Both the position numbers and the translations under genes were made by a program. Shown piece by piece: positions 58,976-64,000 of a stretch of DNA of 64,000 bases. Location of the stretch: assembly GCF_039543385.1 (NCBI RefSeq), contig NZ_BAABJQ010000012.1:1-64000 (forward strand). Direction: 5' to 3'. Under the pieces are notes generated by a model. It was not told where the DNA came from and searched no databases. It saw nothing but the letters and a program-made list of their open reading frames with translations. The stretch is from Rugosimonospora acidiphila (GTDB lineage Bacteria; Actinomycetota; Actinomycetes; Mycobacteriales; Micromonosporaceae). Each line of letters starts with the position of its first letter. Positions within the stretch are counted from its first letter, which is position 1.

Positions 58976-60517
58976 TCAGTTCGCCAGGACCTGGAGCTCA
59001 TCGATGCCGACCTGCCACTGGCCGGGCTTGTCCGTCGACTCCGGCAGCGAGGTGATCCAGACCAGCAGGTAGCGGACGGCCTGGCCGTCGCCGTCGACGA
59101 AGGTGGTGGTGGCCGGGGCGTCCGTCCTCACCTGGCCGATCGTCTTGTAGTTGGACACGGTCGACGCGTCGCCCTCTCTGGTGGAGGGGTAGTTCTCGTT
59201 GCCGGCCTTGAGCTGAACCGTGGCGCCAGGGATCGTGAAGTCGACCTTGACCAGATCGACCTTCTTGGGCGCACCCAGGTCGATCCAGACACCCATGCCG
59301 GACTTGTCATTACCGAAGTTGGCACTGTGCAGGTAGTGCTGGGTCTTCCAGGCGGTGTCCGGGTTGCCGTCGACCATGTTGGCGGCGTTGTCCAGCTCCT
59401 CCCCGTCACCCTGCGGGTCGATGATCCGAACCTGACTCCCGCTCAGCGCCACCGGTGTCGGCTGGCCGGCCGGGGGTGAAACCGCGGCGCTCGGATGGTT
59501 GGTGCCCGACGTCGCCGCCTGCGTCTGGCTGTCGTTGTCGTTGCCCGAGCCGGAGAAGACCTTGGTCGAGATCAGTAGTCCGATGAGGGCGAGCACGACC
59601 AGAGCGGCGACGCCGATCGCGAGCTTGCGACCGACCGGGCGGCGGACCTCCGGCGCGGCGGGGTCGGCGTACCTCGGCTGATTGAAGTCGAGCGGGCCGC
59701 CGTCGGAGAAGAACTCATTCTCCCGATGTTCATTGTCCAGCCGGCCCAGCTCTGCCGCGAGCACGTCCGCCGAAGGCGGCGCGAGCTCCGGGTCGAGCAC
59801 GTCGGTGGCAAGGTCGGAGAGGTGTCCGGGCACCCCACCGCGGACCTGGCGCGGGGGCACCAGCACCCCGGCCGGATCGCGCACGGCGTCGGGCAGGCTG
59901 TTGGGGCCGGCCTCGCGTTGCGGCCAGTGGCAGGTCAGCGCGCAGTAGAGCACGCCGCCGATGGCCCGGACGTCGCCGTCGATCGTGGCGTTCTCGTCGG
60001 CCCTGGCGTCGGCGAGCACTACCCGGCCGTCAGTGCCGATCAGCACCGTGCCGGGATGCACGTTGCCGTGCGCCATGCCGGTGGCGTGCACCGCGGCCAC
60101 CGCGCTCGCGACCGCGCTGGCCACCGACGTGGCCCGGTCCGGATCCAGGGGCGCCTCGGCCACCAGCTCGCGCAGCGAGCCGCCGTCCACCCACTCCCGG
60201 ACCACATAGGCGCGGTTGCCCTCGTCGATCGCGTCGTAGACGTCAACCAGGTGCGGGTGGACCACCCGACTGGCCGCGACCGCCGCGTCGAGCATTTCGA
60301 CCGCTGCCTCGCCGCCCGGGTATCGCAGCACCACCGCGACCGGTCGGCGCAGGATCACGTCGATGCCGCGCCAGACCTGCCGGCCGAAGGCGTCGTCGTT
60401 GATGTGTTCCTGGAGCTCATACCGTTCGGCGAGAACTTCACCAACCGTTGGCACACCAAAGGTCGTCAATATCCCCGGCACGCCGGGCGAGTCGGGACCC
60501 TCGTCGACCTGGGTCAC
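58976..60517 (-). CDS. Pseudokinase with transmembrane anchor and extracellular discoidin-like domain
   Basis: The 513-residue protein has a Ser/Thr-kinase-like fold (about 30-270) with all catalytic residues altered: VAVV for VAIK, HGN for HRD and DAR for DFG. One transmembrane helix (KLAIGVAALVVLALIGLLIS) follows, then a Ser/Pro linker and a C-terminal domain like F5/8 discoidin with GNPDTAW and VWIDLGAPKKVDLVKVDF. Similar pseudokinases are fused to or adjacent to MurJ in actinobacteria. No murJ is visible here. It lies upstream of, and in line with, the ECF sigma gene. The GTG at 60517 follows a strong GGGGAGGGGAGGA. Confidence 0.8.
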   Translation of the reverse strand: MTQVDEGPDSPGVPGILTTFGVPTVGEVLAERYELQEHINDDAFGRQVWRGIDVILRRPVAVVLRYPGGEAAVEMLDAAVAASRVVHPHLVDVYDAIDEGNRAYVVREWVDGGSLRELVAEAPLDPDRATSVASAVASAVAAVHATGMAHGNVHPGTVLIGTDGRVVLADARADENATIDGDVRAIGGVLYCALTCHWPQREAGPNSLPDAVRDPAGVLVPPRQVRGGVPGHLSDLATDVLDPELAPPSADVLAAELGRLDNEHRENEFFSDGGPLDFNQPRYADPAAPEVRRPVGRKLAIGVAALVVLALIGLLISTKVFSGSGNDNDSQTQAATSGTNHPSAAVSPPAGQPTPVALSGSQVRIIDPQGDGEELDNAANMVDGNPDTAWKTQHYLHSANFGNDKSGMGVWIDLGAPKKVDLVKVDFTIPGATVQLKAGNENYPSTREGDASTVSNYKTIGQVRTDAPATTTFVDGDGQAVRYLLVWITSLPESTDKPGQWQVGIDELQVLAN

Positions 60518-60831
60518 CAGTCCTCCCCTCCCCGGTTGAAAACGCGCTACGCGATGCCCACAGAACAGCCTAGGCGCTCAGAGCCAGTGCCGCGTACGAC
60601 CTTACCTGGGTCAAGTGACGCACCTGGGTGGCCATTCTTCGCTGTTTGCCCGTTGAGTGCCAGTCTGATCATCGGGATCTCGGCGTGCGTGTGCTCTCAT
60701 CGTAATTGTCGACAAAAGGACGCGTGGGGCCACCTGTGGGTGACGCCGATGACCGGTCGACGTCGGCGGTCGGTAGCCGTGCGGTGCCGCTCAGTGCCAC
60801 CGGCGGCCCGAGCTGCGGCGGTCGGGCTTAG
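60518..60831. other. Gap of about 310 bp upstream of the pseudokinase gene
   Basis: No gene is seen. It holds the control region of the pseudokinase gene on one side and sequence leading to the direct repeat on the other. In related genomes murJ often sits here or just upstream; no remnant was noticed. Confidence 0.45.
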
Positions 60832-60937
60832 GGGGACCGTGCTCGCCTCCGCCAAGGACCGGCTCCGGCTGCGCTCGGTCGGGCCGATGGGGACCGTGCT
60901 CGCCTCCGCCAAGGACCGGCTCCGGCTGCGCTCGGTC
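60832..60937. repeat. 49-bp perfect direct repeat
   Basis: Two identical 49-bp copies (60832-60880 and 60889-60937) are separated by 8 bp, giving a 57-bp period. Each ends in GCGCTCGGTC. The second overlaps the DeoR stop by two bases. No gene or hairpin is formed. It may be a copy of a dispersed intergenic repeat. Confidence 0.85.
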
Positions 60938-61706
60938 AATCGGCGACCAGCAACTCGCCGACCTCGGCGGCCAATTGGTCGCGGGCCGCCCCGGTCAGGC
61001 CCGAGTCTGTGATCAGCGTATGAGCGTCGTGCAGGGCGGCGATAGTCGAGATGCCGACCAATTCCCATTTGGTGTGGTCGGCGCAGACCACCAACCGCCG
61101 GGCCGCCGCGACCAGGGCCCGGTCCGTCTCGGCCTCCATCAGGTTTGGGGTGGTGAACCCGGCATGGGTACTCATCCCATGTACGCCCATGAACAGAATG
61201 TCCACGTTCAGCGACCGGATGGCGTTGACGGCGAACGGGCCGACCAGCGCGTCCGACGGGGTGCGGATGCCGCCGGTGAGCACGACCGTCTGGTCGGCGC
61301 GATGGGCTCGGTAGAACGCGTCCGCGACTGGTACCGAATTGGTCACAACTGTCAGCCCCGGCACGTCGAGCAGCAGCCCGGCGAGCACGCAGGTGGTGGT
61401 GCCGGCGGACAGCGCGATGGCGGTGCCGGGCGGCACCAGGGTGGCGGCCCGGGCCGCGATGGACTCCTTCTCGGCCCGCTGCCGCACCAGCTTGGCGGCG
61501 AACCCGGGCTCATCGGTGGAGTGCTGGTCGAGCGTTGTCGCGCCGCCGTGCACCTTGGCGACCAGTCCGCGTTCGGCGAGCGCCTCGAGGTCGCGGCGGA
61601 TTGTCATGTCCGATACGCCGAACTCCCGAACCAGATCGCCGACCCGCACCCCGCCGAGCCGCTGGACCATCTCGTGGATGGCCTGCTGGCGCTGCGCGGC
61701 GAGCAT
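60936..61706 (-). CDS. DeoR-family regulator of the adjacent sugar importer
   Basis: The 256-residue protein has the DeoR helix-turn-helix (VRVGDLVREFGVSDMTIRRDLEAL) and the sugar-phosphate-binding domain (ALSAGTTTCVLAGLL, NSVPVADAFYRAH, GISTIAALHDAHTLITDSGL). Such regulators repress sugar genes until a phosphosugar binds. The ATG at 61706 follows GAGGAGGGG. It is divergent from the ABC transporter operon, which it probably controls. Confidence 0.88.
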   Translation of the reverse strand: MLAAQRQQAIHEMVQRLGGVRVGDLVREFGVSDMTIRRDLEALAERGLVAKVHGGATTLDQHSTDEPGFAAKLVRQRAEKESIAARAATLVPPGTAIALSAGTTTCVLAGLLLDVPGLTVVTNSVPVADAFYRAHRADQTVVLTGGIRTPSDALVGPFAVNAIRSLNVDILFMGVHGMSTHAGFTTPNLMEAETDRALVAAARRLVVCADHTKWELVGISTIAALHDAHTLITDSGLTGAARDQLAAEVGELLVAD

Positions 61707-62006
61707 CACCCCTCCTCGGGGGGAGGGACGGGGTGGTTCGCGGGGTCGAGACCGGCCGCGTCGCGCCGCCACACCGGCCCGGGCTCGCCTTCCGAAAGGT
61801 GATCGCCAGATCGGACTGCGCCAATGTGGTGAGCGAGTGACGACATGCCAACAGGGTGCCGTCTGGTTTCACCACTAGTCAACAAGAGAGGACACCTTTC
61901 CGCTCATCACCGGGTCAACGGGAATCTTCGCGACTCCCCGGTCAGGTGCCGGTAGCTGGCCCGACACGGGCGTGTCACGGAGTCGACACGAATTGGCGGG
62001 CAAGCC
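61707..62006. other. DeoR-side part of the divergent intergenic region
   Basis: No ORF is seen. A minus-strand TTGACT (about 61877) is a candidate -35 for the DeoR gene with a weak -10. No palindromic operator was found here. Confidence 0.4.
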
Positions 62007-62035
62007 TTGACATGCGTCGATGTCGGCGCTGGACT
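62007..62035 (+). promoter_or_regulatory. Promoter of the sugar ABC operon
   Basis: TTGACA (62007-62012), a perfect -35, is spaced 17 bp from TGGACT (62030-62035), a weak -10. It is 71 bp before the solute-binding protein start. Confidence 0.5.
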
Positions 62036-62057
62036 GTGGTGAGTTTTGAACGGTTCC

Positions 62058-62077
62058 GTTGGAATCTTTGATCCAAC
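62058..62077. promoter_or_regulatory. Inverted repeat near the ABC operon start
   Basis: GTTGGA and TCCAAC flank an 8-nt spacer, just downstream of the presumed transcription start. It is a candidate site for the divergent DeoR regulator. Confidence 0.4.
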
Positions 62078-62106
62078 CGCATCCCGTCAACGACTAGGAG
62101 GGGCAC

Positions 62107-63444
62107 ATGACGCAGTCACCGCCCGACCAGCCGCTCCGCCCGGTTCCGTCGAACGTGTCCCGCACCGTGTCGCGCCGCAGCATGCTGCGCGGCACCGCCA
62201 TCGGAGCCGGCGCGCTCGCCATCCCCGGTGCCCTCGCCGCCTGCGGGAAGTCCGGTGGTTCGTCGGGTAACAGCAAGACCGTGACGTTCGGTTCCAACTA
62301 CTCCGACGCCATTCCGAAGAAGGGCATCGCCGCGGTTATGGCGGCCTACCAGAAGTCGAGCGGCGTCAGTGTCAAAACCAACACCCAGGATCACAACAGC
62401 TTCCAGGAGAACATCAGCCGATACCTGCAGGGCAACCCGGAGGACGTGTTCAGCTGGTTCGCCGGCAACCGCATGAAGTTCTTCGCCGCGCAGGGGCTGG
62501 CCACCGACATCTCGGACGTGTGGGCGGGGCTGACCGGCTTCAGCGACGCGCTCAAGAAGGCGTCCACGGGCGAGGACGGCAAGCAGTACTTCGTGCCCCT
62601 CTACAACTACCCGTGGGCGGTCTTCTACCGGCCGAGCGTCTGGCAGGCCAAGGGTTGGCAGGTCCCCAAGACGCTGGACGACCTGACGGCGCTGTGCAAG
62701 ACCATCAAGTCGTCGGGGATGGACGCGTTCGCCTTCGCCGACAAGGACGGATGGCCGGCGATGGGCACCTTCGACCAGATCAACATGCGGACGAACGGGT
62801 ACGACTTCCATATCAGCCTGATGGCCGGCAAGGAGTCGTGGACCGATCCCAAGGTCAAACAGGTCTTCTCGACCTGGGCGAGCCTGCTGCCGTACCACCA
62901 GCAGGGCGCCAACGGCCGGATCTGGCAGGACGCGGCGAACTCGGTGCAGCAGAAGAAGTCGGCGATGATGGTGATCGGCTCCGGCCAGATCGCCCAGTCG
63001 TTCCAGGGGTCCGACGCCACGGATCTGGACTTCTTCCCCTACCCGGTGATCAATCCCGACTTCGGGCAGGACGCCGTGGAGGCGCCGATCGACGGCTTCA
63101 TGGTCGCCAAGAAGGCGAAGGACATCGACGCCGCGAAGGCGCTGATGAAGTTCCTCGGCTCCCCGGCGGCGGAGAACGCCTACCAGTCTGTGGACGGTGG
63201 CAACATCCCCACCAACTCCGGCGCGGACACCTCGAACTTCACGCCGTTCCAGAAGAAGTGCCAGGAGTACATCGCCGGGGCCAAGCAGATCTCGCAGTTC
63301 ATGGACCGCGACACCCGGCCCGACTTCGCCTCCCAGGTCATGATCCCGAGCCTGCAGAGCTTCATCAACAAGCCCTCCGACATCGACGGGTTGCTCAAGA
63401 GCATCGACGCCCAGGCGAAGAGCATCTTCGCCCAGGACAACTGA
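62107..63444 (+). CDS. Extracellular sugar-binding lipoprotein of an ABC importer
   Basis: The 445-residue protein has a twin-arginine-type N region (SRRSMLRG) followed by a lipobox ALAAC (Cys46), so it is exported, probably by Tat, and anchored as a lipoprotein. The body is a family-1 solute-binding fold (for example PLYNYPWAVFYRPSVWQAKGW and DAFAFADKDGWPAMGTFDQ). It delivers an oligo- or monosaccharide to the permease. AGGAGGGG precedes the ATG at 62107. The permease gene follows after 9 bp. Confidence 0.92.
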   Translation: MTQSPPDQPLRPVPSNVSRTVSRRSMLRGTAIGAGALAIPGALAACGKSGGSSGNSKTVTFGSNYSDAIPKKGIAAVMAAYQKSSGVSVKTNTQDHNSFQENISRYLQGNPEDVFSWFAGNRMKFFAAQGLATDISDVWAGLTGFSDALKKASTGEDGKQYFVPLYNYPWAVFYRPSVWQAKGWQVPKTLDDLTALCKTIKSSGMDAFAFADKDGWPAMGTFDQINMRTNGYDFHISLMAGKESWTDPKVKQVFSTWASLLPYHQQGANGRIWQDAANSVQQKKSAMMVIGSGQIAQSFQGSDATDLDFFPYPVINPDFGQDAVEAPIDGFMVAKKAKDIDAAKALMKFLGSPAAENAYQSVDGGNIPTNSGADTSNFTPFQKKCQEYIAGAKQISQFMDRDTRPDFASQVMIPSLQSFINKPSDIDGLLKSIDAQAKSIFAQDN

Positions 63445-63453
63445 GGGCGCCCG

Positions 63454-64000
63454 GTGGCGTCGCCTCCCGTCAGCGCTCAGGCGCCGGCCACCCGGGCCTC
63501 CGCGGCCCGCAGGCGCCGGCGCCTGAGCCGCTTCACCCGCCGAGACCTGGTCATCCTGGGCCTGCTGATCGGCATCCCGGTGCTGCTGGACATCGTGCTG
63601 ATCTGGGGCACCACGCTGACCTCGATCGGGCTGTCCTTCACCGACTACAACGGGTTCACCTCGCCCAAGCTGGTTGGGCTGCGCAATTACCACGAGATCG
63701 TGACCATCTACGAGCCGTTCTGGCGGGCGGTGCGCAACAACCTGCTCTGGTTGGGCGTGCTGGGGTTCATCGCCACACCGCTCGGGCTGCTCCTCGCGGT
63801 GCTGCTGGACAAGCGGATCCGGTTCACCCGGGTGTACCAGAGCATCTTCTACATGCCGGTGGTGCTGTCCCTGGCGGTGGTCGGCTTCATCGCGCAGCTG
63901 GTCTACTCCCGCGACTACGGTGCGCTCAACTCCGTGCTCGGGCGCACCTCGCACCCGATCGACTTCCTCGGCGACCCCAGCATCAACATCTGGGCGATCC
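63454..64000 (+). CDS. Sugar ABC transporter permease, first of two (partial)
   Basis: The 182 visible residues start with a basic Ala/Arg segment, then helix 1 (VILGLLIGIPVLLDIVLIW) and the typical FTDYNGFTSPKLVGLRNY region of MalF-type permeases, followed by RNNLLWLGVLGF and further helices. The window ends before the EAA loop. The GTG at 63454 follows GAGGG with 7-nt spacing. It forms the channel with a second permease expected downstream. Confidence 0.9.
   Translation, partial: MASPPVSAQAPATRASAARRRRRLSRFTRRDLVILGLLIGIPVLLDIVLIWGTTLTSIGLSFTDYNGFTSPKLVGLRNYHEIVTIYEPFWRAVRNNLLWLGVLGFIATPLGLLLAVLLDKRIRFTRVYQSIFYMPVVLSLAVVGFIAQLVYSRDYGALNSVLGRTSHPIDFLGDPSINIWAI

Noticed and set aside
62116..63954. 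612-residue open frame on the minus strand
   Set aside because: It is antisense to the solute-binding protein and permease, both of which have signal or domain motifs.

Overview
This is a high-GC actinobacterial chromosome window centred on the replication origin. Gene order across the middle (trxB, trxA, cwlM-like amidase, parB, parA, rsmG, jag, yidC, yidD, rnpA, rpmH, dnaA, oriC, dnaN, gnd, recF, DUF721, gyrB, gyrA, DUF3566, tRNA-Ile, DLW-39, tRNA-Ala) is the conserved origin block of Actinobacteria. Content and style (gnd between dnaN and recF, many leaderless starts, parS sites reading GTTTCACGTGAAAC) suggest the Micromonosporaceae or a close relative, but the genus cannot be fixed from the sequence alone.

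Layout. 1-7.4 kb: end of an unidentified membrane protein, a PASTA protein, an eight-helix membrane protein, a GCS2-type ligase, a YceI/MarR divergent pair and a hydrolase/TetR divergent pair with twin operators. 7.5-9.9 kb: an XRE-NTPase-TPR regulator. 10-15.9 kb: an acyl-CoA catabolism cluster (acyl-CoA dehydrogenase, carboxyltransferase, HMG-CoA lyase, biotin carboxylase) with its TetR regulator and two shared operator sites. 16-20.8 kb: an Hsp90-family protein translationally coupled to a 999-residue TPR protein. 20.9-26.7 kb: sulfurtransferase, SGNH hydrolase, SufE, aldo/keto reductase, YbaK, a candidate structured small RNA with a 12-codon ORF, a small membrane protein and a Nudix hydrolase. 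26.8-33 kb: tRNA-Ala, DLW-39, tRNA-Ile and the gyrB-gyrA-DUF3566 operon. 33.2-36.1 kb: a hypothetical gene, an MFS transporter and DUF721. 36.1-42.5 kb: recF, gnd, dnaN, oriC, dnaA, rpmH. 42.5-48.4 kb: RNase P protein, YidD, YidC, Jag, RsmG, ParA, ParB. 48.5-60.5 kb: GNAT, HIT-like, Ddl-like ligase, aminotransferase, GNAT, CwlM-like amidase, TrxA, TrxB, anti-sigma, ECF sigma and a pseudokinase. 60.8-64 kb: a 49-bp direct repeat, a DeoR regulator and the first genes of a sugar ABC importer, cut by the window end.

How it works together. DnaA, DnaN, RecF and gyrase replicate and unwind DNA from the AT-rich element and DnaA-box field at 39.5-42.1 kb. ParA and ParB act on three exact parS sites 4-9 kb away to segregate the origin. 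RpmH, RnpA, YidD, YidC, Jag and RsmG couple ribosome, RNase P and membrane-protein biogenesis. The TrxAB, sigma/anti-sigma, CwlM-like and pseudokinase block joins redox and envelope control. The outer regions are metabolic and regulatory accessory modules, most with their own divergent regulator.

The least explained parts are the Hsp90-TPR pair, the structured RNA locus at 25.1-25.36 kb, a Ddl-like enzyme lacking a metal-binding glutamate, a CPPC thioredoxin, and a pseudokinase standing where a MurJ gene would be expected next but is not found.
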